Shown here piece by piece: positions 27,484-35,462 of a DNA stretch of 64,000 nucleotides. The position numbers and the translations under genes are program-made. Origin of the DNA: S139-23 sp047639315 (GTDB taxonomy: Bacteria; Planctomycetota; GCA-002687715; DRQF01); contig JBLINQ010000004.1 of the NCBI GenBank assembly GCA_047639315.1, positions 1 through 64,000 on the forward strand. The letters are read 5' to 3'. Under the pieces are notes generated by a model, which saw nothing but the letters and a program-made list of their open reading frames with translations, searched no databases and was not told where the DNA came from. The first letter of the stretch is position 1. Every line of letters begins with the position of its first letter.

Positions 27484-28653
27484 ATGAATTTGAAATCCAA
27501 CTCCCACGGTTGGCTACATGGCTTTGCCATCGTCGCTGCACTCTGTATGGGCATGGCAATTGAAGCCCATGCGCAAGTCAGGATGGTGTTCCAAGAAACC
27601 GTTGCTTTGAAAGTAGGCCATCTTGTTACTGGCGATGGACCAACCATGAACGACGTGGTGGTACTGATCCGCGGTACGAAGATTGTGGCTATCGGCAAGA
27701 ACCTGAAAGTGCCGAATCGGGCCCGTTGGGTTGACTTGAGTGACTCCTGGGTCTTCCCAGGATTGGTCGATTGCCATTCAAAAGCCGGAATGCCCAATGA
27801 CCTCAAAGAGCCTCGGGACGCGGTCGACCTCGACAACAAGCCGACCGCTGCGTTAATTCCTGGACACCGAGACTTTCGTCTTTTGAGGGAAGCTGGCGTT
27901 ACCACCGCCGTCATTTTGCCGAGCCCAGAAGGAGTCGTATCCGGAATCGCAGCTGTGGTAAAAACGTCCGGCAAGAGACGCTTGGTGACCGAGCAAGGGC
28001 CAGTTGCCTTGGCTCTCACGGCAAGCACGCAGAAGTCTGAGAGATTTCCAACTTCGTTGATGGGCAGTTTTCAGCTGTTGGGCCAAAAGCTCGCTAAGCC
28101 AGATGACAAGATTCTTGAAGCCGTGGCAGCGAACAAAAGAGCCGCCATTGTTAAACTCGACACTGAAGCCGAAATTCGCTCTTACCTTCGTTTAGCCAAT
28201 GCGCTCTCGCTTAACTGTGCCATGGCAACGGACAGTTCGATCCGGCGGGTCATGGGTCAGTTGAAGAGGCCTATGTTCATCGCTTTACCAGCCATCGGAC
28301 TTAACTCGCCGCGACGCGATTTGATGTTGCCCGCAGCTCTGGCGAAGAAAAATCACAAGGTCGCCTTCTACGCATCGACTCCTGACCGTTCAGCATCAGA
28401 TTTACGTTATGCAGCGGCATTGTCGGTTAAGATGGGCATGACCAAAGCAGACGGCCTAAGCACAATCACGAAGAACGCCGCAGAGATTGCTGGCGTTGGT
28501 GATCGCATTGGGACGCTTAAGACAGGGAAGGACGCCGACTTCATTGTCTTGTCTGGACACCTCCTTGATCTGAGTGCCACCTTGAAGCAAACGTGGATTG
28601 ATGGTCGAATTGTCTTTGAGAGACCTTCCAAGAAAGTGGAGATGAGTCGATGA
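27484..28653 (+). CDS. exported amidohydrolase-like protein 2 (HxH reduced to HSK)
   Basis: 389 residues, signal peptide with cleavage near EAHAQ. The amidohydrolase layout is clear: GHLVTGDGPTMNDVVVLIRG at the N-terminus, FPGLVDCHSKAGM at strand 1 and GDRIGTLKTGKDADFIVLSG near the end. The first histidine of HxH is kept (His 98) but the second is Lys 100, so the binuclear site cannot form normally. The late metal-binding Asp region reads YASTPDRSAS. It lies six bases after gene 1 and its stop overlaps the ATG of gene 3 (ATGA). Probably catalytically inactive or altered; a binding role or heteromer with neighbours is inference. Confidence 0.85.
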   Translation: MNLKSNSHGWLHGFAIVAALCMGMAIEAHAQVRMVFQETVALKVGHLVTGDGPTMNDVVVLIRGTKIVAIGKNLKVPNRARWVDLSDSWVFPGLVDCHSKAGMPNDLKEPRDAVDLDNKPTAALIPGHRDFRLLREAGVTTAVILPSPEGVVSGIAAVVKTSGKRRLVTEQGPVALALTASTQKSERFPTSLMGSFQLLGQKLAKPDDKILEAVAANKRAAIVKLDTEAEIRSYLRLANALSLNCAMATDSSIRRVMGQLKRPMFIALPAIGLNSPRRDLMLPAALAKKNHKVAFYASTPDRSASDLRYAAALSVKMGMTKADGLSTITKNAAEIAGVGDRIGTLKTGKDADFIVLSGHLLDLSATLKQTWIDGRIVFERPSKKVEMSR

Positions 28654-29885
28654 AGCGCTCCCTGATTACCTTCTTATTCCTCGTTTGCGCCTTCGTTCCA
28701 CTTCATGCACAGCGCCGAGCCGATAACCGCGCGGTCCTTTTCCAAGTAGGCAAAGTTTACGTTGGCAACGACACCGTTTTGAGCCCAGGAATGGTTCTCG
28801 TGAAGAACGGCAAGATTGCTGCCGTCGGCAAGACTCTCGAAGTGCCAAAAGGCACGATGAAAGTGAATCGCCCCAACTGGACGCTGACACCTGGAATGAT
28901 CGATGCTGCTGCTGAAGGTTTCGGCAATAGCACTGAAGGTATCAGCGAAGTCATTCCCGGCTTCAAGGTTTCGGATGGCCTCGATCTCAGTCAAAAGCAG
29001 ATGAAAACCCTCGCCAAAGAAGGTGTGACCACTGTGTTTGTCACGGCTTCGACTGACTCCGTGATCGGTTGCCAAGGTGCCATCGCCAAGACTGGCGAGA
29101 AGGCTCGCGTACTCTCTCACGAAGGTGATCCAAAACTCACCGTGAGTAAGGGGGCGGTCAACGGCAACCGCGGCCCGAGCCAATTCAGCGGCATCTCGGT
29201 TTATACTCGTCGGCCAACTTCGCAGATGGGTATCATCTTCGTGGCGCGCGATGCTTTCACGAAAGCCCAAGAGTATGCCAAGGCCAAGCAAAGTAAGAAC
29301 AAGCCAGACAAAGACCTTCACTATGACGTGCTTGCCGATGTCTTGGCCAAGAAACGGCCGATTCGGGTTCGCGGTGAAGAACAGTACGAATTGACCGCCG
29401 CTCTCAAGATGGTTGTCGAATTCGGTTTCACTCCCATCTTTGAGAATGCCATCGAAGCATGGCGTATTGCCAAAGATATGAAACGCCATGGCGCGTCCCT
29501 AGTCTTTGGTCCTGCCATGCCGCAGCCCGCGCCAACTGGGCGCTTTGGTCGTCGAGGCGCTCCAGCCAAGACTCATCCTCGGGCAGCGAAGATGCTTGTT
29601 GATGAGGGTGTCCAAATGGCACTGACCGCGGGCTCTAATACCGGCGAAAAAGGGCTCGCACGTCAGGCTGGATACACAATGCGCTACGGATTGACGCGCA
29701 TCCAAGCCGTGAAGGCCGTGACCTCAATTCCTGCAGCTATGCTCGGGATGGAAAAGAAAATCGGGCTGATTAAGGTCGGCCTCGATGCAGATTTTGTTCT
29801 CTGGACAGGTGAGCCATTTGCGTCCACAAGTCGTCCGGAGATCGTTTTTATTGATGGTGTTGCTGTTAAAGGCAAAACCTTTTGA
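28650..29885 (+). CDS. exported amidohydrolase-like protein 3 (HxH replaced by AAE)
   Basis: 411 residues, short signal peptide (cleavage near PLHAQ). The N-terminal half (VGKVYVGNDTVLSPGMVLVK; LTPGMIDAAAEGF) and C-terminal signature (KKIGLIKVGLDADFVLWTGEP) define the family. The HxH positions hold A87-A88-E89, and the usual late Asp segment reads ALTAGSNTG, so the catalytic set is absent. A Gly/Arg/Pro patch occurs near residue 295 (PTGRFGRRGAP). It overlaps gene 2 by four bases and precedes gene 4 by 59 bp, one of the few gaps in the array large enough for a regulatory element, although none is obvious. Confidence 0.85.
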   Translation: MKRSLITFLFLVCAFVPLHAQRRADNRAVLFQVGKVYVGNDTVLSPGMVLVKNGKIAAVGKTLEVPKGTMKVNRPNWTLTPGMIDAAAEGFGNSTEGISEVIPGFKVSDGLDLSQKQMKTLAKEGVTTVFVTASTDSVIGCQGAIAKTGEKARVLSHEGDPKLTVSKGAVNGNRGPSQFSGISVYTRRPTSQMGIIFVARDAFTKAQEYAKAKQSKNKPDKDLHYDVLADVLAKKRPIRVRGEEQYELTAALKMVVEFGFTPIFENAIEAWRIAKDMKRHGASLVFGPAMPQPAPTGRFGRRGAPAKTHPRAAKMLVDEGVQMALTAGSNTGEKGLARQAGYTMRYGLTRIQAVKAVTSIPAAMLGMEKKIGLIKVGLDADFVLWTGEPFASTSRPEIVFIDGVAVKGKTF

Positions 29886-29944
29886 ACGGATCGCTCAATC
29901 TCGAATTGAGTTTGATTAGGACACCAGGAATCGGAGTCGTCTAA

Positions 29945-31336
29945 ATGCGTAACCTGAGGTACCTCGGGCTCGGTCTTCTTGCTTTGCTTTGTGCATTCTC
30001 TGTCAACGGACATGCGCAAATCAGTTCGAAGGTCTTTCTTGAAGGCGGAAAGATTGTTCCCGTCGTCGGCCCTGTCATCGAAAAAGGTAACATCCTGATC
30101 GAGGACGGTAGAATTGTGGCGGTTGGGGCGAATATCAAAGCTCCGTTTGATGCGAAGGTTTTGGACGTGACTGGGAAGACAATCTTCCCGGGCATGGTCG
30201 ATGCTTGGACTTCGAAGGGGCTTAAAGTTGCTAACGAGAATCTCGACGTCGTTCCTTACGTCGATGTCTATGACGTGCTCGATCCTTCGGGGCGTTTCTT
30301 TGAGGAAGCCCTCCGTGGCGGCGTGACCTCGATTCACGTGAGCCAAGGCAAGAACTGCGTCATTAGTGGTCTTTCACGAACCGTTCATCCCATTGGCATG
30401 ACGGTCGACGAAATGACCCAAGATCCTGAAGGGGGCTTGGTTCTGTCCATGGCTCCGAAGCGGGGCTACGACCATGCAGTTCAACGTGCGATTCTGCGTG
30501 ACACCTTTGCCGATCTTGACCGCTATCTCGATCGCCGTGCCGGAGAACTTTATCTCGAGAAGATGAAGAAGGATGGCGAGGAAACGAACATTGCACCGTC
30601 AGAAGCCCGCACCAAGGGTAAAGACCTGATCAAGCCAGATAAGCTCGACAAGAAGTACCGCAATCTTTACTTGCTCCGTCAAGGAAAGATCGATGGCTAC
30701 ATTGTCTGCGATCGTGCCATGGACGTGTCTGTCGCTTTTGACTTTGCCAAGAAGCAGGGTATGGAAAACAGCATGGCTCTGATCATTGGAGGCGAGTGCT
30801 ACAAAGTTGCCAAGAAGCTGAAAGCACTGAAGCGTCCGGTCATTCTGACACCAGGAAACATGATCTACCGCGAACAAGATCGCATGACACTGGAAGACAA
30901 AGATACTTTTGTCCCGAAGGCGTTGAGCGATGCCAAGGTCGACTTTGCCATTGGCGGCAGTGACGCGCCATGGGAAGACGCTGCTCGCTGCGTGCGCAAC
31001 GGTGTCAGTCGCGAGAAAGCGGTTGCCGCGATCACCATTAACGCTGCCAAAGCGATTGGTTTGGAGCACCTCATTGGCTCCATCGAAAAAGGTAAACTGG
31101 CTAACCTCTTGGTGTTGAGCGGTGATCCTCTCGACAACATGACATGGGTCGAAAGCGTCTTGGTCGGGGGACATCTCGTTTACGAACGTTCGAAGGACAA
31201 ACGTCTTCGTGACCTCATGGACGGCATGTACGAGACCGAGAAGATCGAAAAGAAGCGCACCGAAGAAGCAGCCAAGTCCAAGGACAAAGCTGCAAAGGGC
31301 AAAGCCGACAAAGGCGCTAAGAGTAAGAAAGACTGA
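29945..31336 (+). CDS. exported amidohydrolase-like protein 4 (HxH replaced by WTS, late Asp kept)
   Basis: 463 residues, signal peptide with cleavage near NGHAQ and a CGGAG ribosome-binding site. The family frame is intact (GGKIVPVVGPVIEKGNILIE; IFPGMVDAW; LIGSIEKGKLANLLVLSGDP). HxH positions hold W88-T89-S90. A late Asp motif, AIGGSDAPWED with Asp 340, is preserved, so this member keeps one canonical ligand. The C-terminus after the fold is a Lys/Ala/Asp-rich tail of about 45 residues. It starts 59 bp after gene 3 and is followed 11 bp later by gene 5. Confidence 0.85.
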   Translation: MRNLRYLGLGLLALLCAFSVNGHAQISSKVFLEGGKIVPVVGPVIEKGNILIEDGRIVAVGANIKAPFDAKVLDVTGKTIFPGMVDAWTSKGLKVANENLDVVPYVDVYDVLDPSGRFFEEALRGGVTSIHVSQGKNCVISGLSRTVHPIGMTVDEMTQDPEGGLVLSMAPKRGYDHAVQRAILRDTFADLDRYLDRRAGELYLEKMKKDGEETNIAPSEARTKGKDLIKPDKLDKKYRNLYLLRQGKIDGYIVCDRAMDVSVAFDFAKKQGMENSMALIIGGECYKVAKKLKALKRPVILTPGNMIYREQDRMTLEDKDTFVPKALSDAKVDFAIGGSDAPWEDAARCVRNGVSREKAVAAITINAAKAIGLEHLIGSIEKGKLANLLVLSGDPLDNMTWVESVLVGGHLVYERSKDKRLRDLMDGMYETEKIEKKRTEEAAKSKDKAAKGKADKGAKSKKD

Positions 31337-31347
31337 GGATCGGCTTC

Positions 31348-34167
31348 ATGCAACGTTTTCTTTTTAGCGTGATGGTGAGCGTGATTGCCTTCGGCCTTCT
31401 TTGGCCGACAAGCAATGCGAATTCAGCCCCACGTCAATTCGACGAAGATCCCCCAGCGCACTTTGTCCTAAAAGGGGCAAAGATCTTTGCTGAAGGTGGG
31501 ACTTCCGCGGCGTGGCTCGATAACGCCTGGATCGAAGTTAGAGACGGCAAGATCGTACGTCTTGGCACTGGAGCCACTCCAGAGAATGTCAAGGTCATTG
31601 ATCATTCCGGTGCATGGATCATGCCCGGTGTCGTGTCGATGAATAGCCGCAGCTTCATTGGTACCGACCCCCAAGGGATCGGGCCTCGTTATGTTGCTGC
31701 AGATAAGTTCAATCCGTTCGCCAATTTTCGCGCGAGCTGGGCAGCTGGAATCACAAGTGCGCGCTTAGGCGTCCCCGGTGATCGCTTTATTGGCGGCATT
31801 GGATCGGTCGTGAAATTCGGCGGTGACGATGACAAGGCAGTTGTGTTGCGGCGGGAAGCTGATCTTGAAGTCAGCTACAACGATTCGCACGGACGCGGCG
31901 AGCCTGATATCAAGGAAATCCCGTTCCCGTCCTCCAGTGATGTGCCTTACGACGCCAAGCCCAAGCGCAAACCTCAAAGCCGCATGGGCCGTGATGACGC
32001 CATTCTTGAAGTCCTTCGCCGCACACTATCGAGTGACGCGAAAGACCCGCGGCAGTTGGCGTTCAATCGGTTCATCAAGACCGGTCGCCCGCTTCGGTTC
32101 GATGCCAAGCGCGCTGCTGATATTGTTCAGGCCGTGAATTTTGCCAAGCAAGTGCGGGGGGTAGTCCCTATCTACTTGAACGGGCTTGATGAAGCGAAGT
32201 CTGTGGCCAGCACAATAGCTGCGGCTAAGCTCAGTGTCGTTCTTGAGATGGACAATGACCTGTCCCGTCTCGACAACAATGATTTCGATTTGATTCGTCC
32301 ATGGCGTCGTGACCCAAGTGCGGCCGCTGCATTGGAAGCGCTTGGCGTCGATGTGATCATCAGTGGCAAGGGCCGGGATTTACTCTACGCCGCGGCTATG
32401 GCCGTCGGTGGTGGGCTCGATCCAATCGCAGCCATTCAAGCCATCACTTCGCGCCCAGCGAAGCTTCTCGGTGTTGGTGACCGTGTTGGTTCATTGACTG
32501 CTGGTAAAGATGCCGACTTCCTCATTCTGAACGGCCATCCACTATCCAGTACGGCTCATGTTCAAGAAGTTTATGTTGGTGGTGATCAAGCATGGAAGCG
32601 TCGCGTCGATTCGCGCCCACTTTTGATCCGCGCTGGCAAAATTTATGACGGAACTGGACGTGTCTATCGGGATAGCGAAGTCCTCGTGGAGAACGGCAAG
32701 ATTGTTGATGTCGGTGAAGGAATTGCTCGCCCACAAAATGCGCGGGTCATCGACGCCGGACCAAACGCAGTCGTGACACCTGGTTTTGTCGATGTGAACA
32801 GTCAATTGGGACTTGGTTCTGAGCGAAATACACAGGCCACTGATTTGTCGCTTTCGGACGTCTTGAACGTCAGCCGTCCAGGATTTGAGCATGTGGCTCG
32901 CGCCGGTGTGACGACGGTGGTTATTGGGCCTGCCCGTACGAATCGGTCTGGCGCTCAAATCATGGCGATCAAAACTTCTTCGGTCGAGGGCGAACTCATC
33001 GCCAAGAAGATGGTTGGCGTGAAAGTGAGCCTCTCAGGTAGTGCCGATACTATCCGAAAAGGACTGACCGGAATTCTCTCGAAGGGGCAAAAGTACTTCG
33101 AGACTTGGAAGAAGTACGAAGATGACTTGGCCAAGTTCAAAGCCGGTGGCCTTGTTGCGGCGGCACCTGTCGCCGCCACTCCAACTGCGAAAAAGGGTGC
33201 AAAACCAGAAGATTCGAAGCCCGTCCCCGGTGGCTCTTCTGACGTATTGTCTGGTATTTGGAACGTCACTCTCAGTGGCGGCCCAATTCCCAATCCAATG
33301 AAAAACCTTGTCGCCAAGATTCGTCTGAATGGCAGGAGCGTTGTCGGCACCATGACCAATCCAATGGATGCCGAAGAGGAAGTTTCCCTTAATGGCACCT
33401 TCGACGGCAAAGTCCTGAGAGCTGAGGTCGACATTGTGACGCCATTTGGTGACACCACGATGGAAGTCACTTTGGACAAAGCCGAGCACCTTGTTGGTTC
33501 GATTAATCTGGGAGGGGTGATGGACATCACCTTTGACGCTAATCGGACCAAGAAAGGCGCCCCTAAGATCACTGTGAAGGCTAAAGCCCTCAAGACCGTT
33601 ACCAAGATGGTCGCGAACGGACCCAAGCAACCTCGTTTCGATGGGCGCCAAGAGCCATTCCGCGCCATCTTTGGTGGCAAGGGTGGTTTAATGATTGAGG
33701 TCAACGGCGGCCCAGGAATTCGCGCTGCCGCGGAAGTCTTGTCGACTTACAATTTGCCTGCCGTCCTCCTTGGAGGCCAGGGCTTGATGACCGTCTACAA
33801 CGAGATCGGCAATAACTTTGGCGTTGCTCTGAGCGGAAAACTCCAGGAAACGATCGATAACAAACAAGTCTTCTTTCCCGGACTTTTGGAACGAGCCGAT
33901 GTACCTCTGGCATTTGCCAGTGGCCAAGAAACCGGCGCCGCGCTTTTGCCACGACTCGCTCGGTTGGCAGTGCGTTCGGGGCTCGGTCGTACAGCCGCTC
34001 TGAAAGCATTGACTTGGGATGCCGCCCGCTTACTGCGACTGCAGGATACTGTTGGCGCGATCAAGAAGGGGTTAGATGGCGATCTCTTGATTTTCGATGG
34101 CGAACCATTTGACGCACGAACACGACTCAAGTCAGTGTTCATTCGTGGCCAGGAGGTCAAACGATGA
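31348..34167 (+). CDS. exported double-domain amidohydrolase-like protein 5 (both HxH sites lost) with inserted beta domain
   Basis: 939 residues, signal peptide with cleavage near NANSA, ribosome-binding site GAGGA. Two complete amidohydrolase-like modules are fused. Module 1 (about 30-415) has IMPGVVSMNSRSF with N99-S100-R101 at the HxH place and ends with RVGSLTAGKDADFLILNG. Module 2 (about 425-939) has VTPGFVDVNSQLG with N484-S485-Q486 and ends with TVGAIKKGLDGDLLIFDGEP. Module 2 is interrupted after a YFETWKKYEDD segment and a low-complexity linker by a beta-rich domain at about residues 635-735 (SGIWNVTLSGG; TMTNPMDAEEEVSLNGTFDG). Its last codons carry the strong AGGAGG ribosome-binding site of gene 6, and the two overlap by ATGA. 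Confidence 0.87.
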   Translation: MQRFLFSVMVSVIAFGLLWPTSNANSAPRQFDEDPPAHFVLKGAKIFAEGGTSAAWLDNAWIEVRDGKIVRLGTGATPENVKVIDHSGAWIMPGVVSMNSRSFIGTDPQGIGPRYVAADKFNPFANFRASWAAGITSARLGVPGDRFIGGIGSVVKFGGDDDKAVVLRREADLEVSYNDSHGRGEPDIKEIPFPSSSDVPYDAKPKRKPQSRMGRDDAILEVLRRTLSSDAKDPRQLAFNRFIKTGRPLRFDAKRAADIVQAVNFAKQVRGVVPIYLNGLDEAKSVASTIAAAKLSVVLEMDNDLSRLDNNDFDLIRPWRRDPSAAAALEALGVDVIISGKGRDLLYAAAMAVGGGLDPIAAIQAITSRPAKLLGVGDRVGSLTAGKDADFLILNGHPLSSTAHVQEVYVGGDQAWKRRVDSRPLLIRAGKIYDGTGRVYRDSEVLVENGKIVDVGEGIARPQNARVIDAGPNAVVTPGFVDVNSQLGLGSERNTQATDLSLSDVLNVSRPGFEHVARAGVTTVVIGPARTNRSGAQIMAIKTSSVEGELIAKKMVGVKVSLSGSADTIRKGLTGILSKGQKYFETWKKYEDDLAKFKAGGLVAAAPVAATPTAKKGAKPEDSKPVPGGSSDVLSGIWNVTLSGGPIPNPMKNLVAKIRLNGRSVVGTMTNPMDAEEEVSLNGTFDGKVLRAEVDIVTPFGDTTMEVTLDKAEHLVGSINLGGVMDITFDANRTKKGAPKITVKAKALKTVTKMVANGPKQPRFDGRQEPFRAIFGGKGGLMIEVNGGPGIRAAAEVLSTYNLPAVLLGGQGLMTVYNEIGNNFGVALSGKLQETIDNKQVFFPGLLERADVPLAFASGQETGAALLPRLARLAVRSGLGRTAALKALTWDAARLLRLQDTVGAIKKGLDGDLLIFDGEPFDARTRLKSVFIRGQEVKR

Positions 34168-35399
34168 AGAATATTGTGAAATTCGGTTTTGTCTTTGCCT
34201 TCTTGTCGGTGGCCTTGTTGGCCCAAGACAAGAAACCAAAGTTAGCGATTCTGGCTGGCAAAGTCTTGACCATGAACGCCAAAGATCAGGTGATCAACAA
34301 CGCCGTCGTTTTTGTCTCAAATGGCAAGGTTGAGCGCATCGTCCCACGGCGTGATGCCAAGATTCCAGCGGACTATAAGATCCTTGATCATTCGGCCCAC
34401 TGGATCATGCCCGGGTTGATTGACCCGCATAACCACACGGCGACTGAGCAAAGGAATGACCTGCACGATTATGTGTGGCTCACGAATCCAGGCCTTCGTG
34501 CTGGCGATCTTGTCGAAGTTGACTCGCCTAACAACCGCATGGCGATTGCTGGCGGTGTGACAACGGCGCTAATGATCCCGGGGTCGGGTACCAATATGAG
34601 TGGTTTCGGTGGAGTTGTTCGTCTTGGCGCTCAGAATGCTGAGGATGCAGTAACTAAGTCACCCGGTTCTTTGAAGATCGCTCAGGCAGGTAACCCGGAA
34701 CGTTGGTACTGGGGTCCAAACCGCAGCTACATGAACTTCAACCTGCGTCAGACTTTGCAGAAGGCCAAAGACTATCACGAAGCGTGGAACGCATTCGAAG
34801 CGGGTAAGACGAAAGTCAAGCCAGCTAAGGATGCGAGTTGGGAAGACTTCCGGTTGCTATTCCGCAACGAGATTCCTGCCAGTGTCCACACCCAGATGTT
34901 TCAAGTCGTGTCCAAGAGTATTCTGATGTTGCACGATGAGTTTGGTCTCAAGCTCATGATCGACCACGGGACTTTTGATGGATTCAAGGCTGGAACCTTA
35001 GCTGCAGAACGCAATATCCACGTCATGGTTGGTCCACGTATTTGGTGGATGAACGAGCAGGATGGTTCAATCAATAGTTGCGCCGGTGGTTATTGGGATC
35101 GCGGTTGTCGGAAAGTCGGCCTCAATACTGATGCTGGCGTCTTGCCTCAGGAAGACCTTTCGATGCAAGGGTCGATGAGCGTGCGCTACGGCTGGGAAAC
35201 CTATGCTGCCTTGAAGGGGATGACTTTTCAGGCTGCAGATTCACTCGGGCTTCAGAAACAAATTGGATCGATTCAACCTGGCCTCGATGCTGACCTTGTC
35301 GCTTGGACAGGAGATCCTTTGGATTTTCGCTCCGGCGTCGAAGCGGTGTATCAGCTTGGTGCGTTGGTCTACAAACCAGGAAAACGGCGTCGCTTCTAA
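34164..35399 (+). CDS. exported amidohydrolase 6 (the array member with an intact HxH motif)
   Basis: 411 residues, short signal peptide (cleavage near ALLAQ), AGGAGG ribosome-binding site. Unlike its neighbours it keeps H89-N90-H91 in IMPGLIDPHNH. It also has later histidines in suitable places (His 268 in MIDHGTF, His 286 in NIHVMVGP) and an Asp at 323 in GLNTDAGVLP. These match the metal ligands and catalytic Asp of imidazolonepropionase/dipeptidase-type amidohydrolases, so hydrolytic activity is plausible; the substrate is unknown. The C-terminal signature is QIGSIQPGLDADLVAWTGDP. It overlaps gene 5 by four bases, and gene 7 begins 63 bp downstream. It may be the catalytic member of the set, which is inference. 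Confidence 0.88.
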   Translation: MKNIVKFGFVFAFLSVALLAQDKKPKLAILAGKVLTMNAKDQVINNAVVFVSNGKVERIVPRRDAKIPADYKILDHSAHWIMPGLIDPHNHTATEQRNDLHDYVWLTNPGLRAGDLVEVDSPNNRMAIAGGVTTALMIPGSGTNMSGFGGVVRLGAQNAEDAVTKSPGSLKIAQAGNPERWYWGPNRSYMNFNLRQTLQKAKDYHEAWNAFEAGKTKVKPAKDASWEDFRLLFRNEIPASVHTQMFQVVSKSILMLHDEFGLKLMIDHGTFDGFKAGTLAAERNIHVMVGPRIWWMNEQDGSINSCAGGYWDRGCRKVGLNTDAGVLPQEDLSMQGSMSVRYGWETYAALKGMTFQAADSLGLQKQIGSIQPGLDADLVAWTGDPLDFRSGVEAVYQLGALVYKPGKRRRF

Positions 35400-35462
35400 G
35401 AAGCGGTCGTACGGCAAGAGTAAATCTTGAATGCCATGAGGCTTATCTCAAGAAGGAAGATC

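Noticed and set aside
32955..33704. Minus-strand 249-codon frame opposite amidohydrolase-like protein 5
   Set aside because: Lies wholly within a well-supported gene and has no recognisable domain or start signal.
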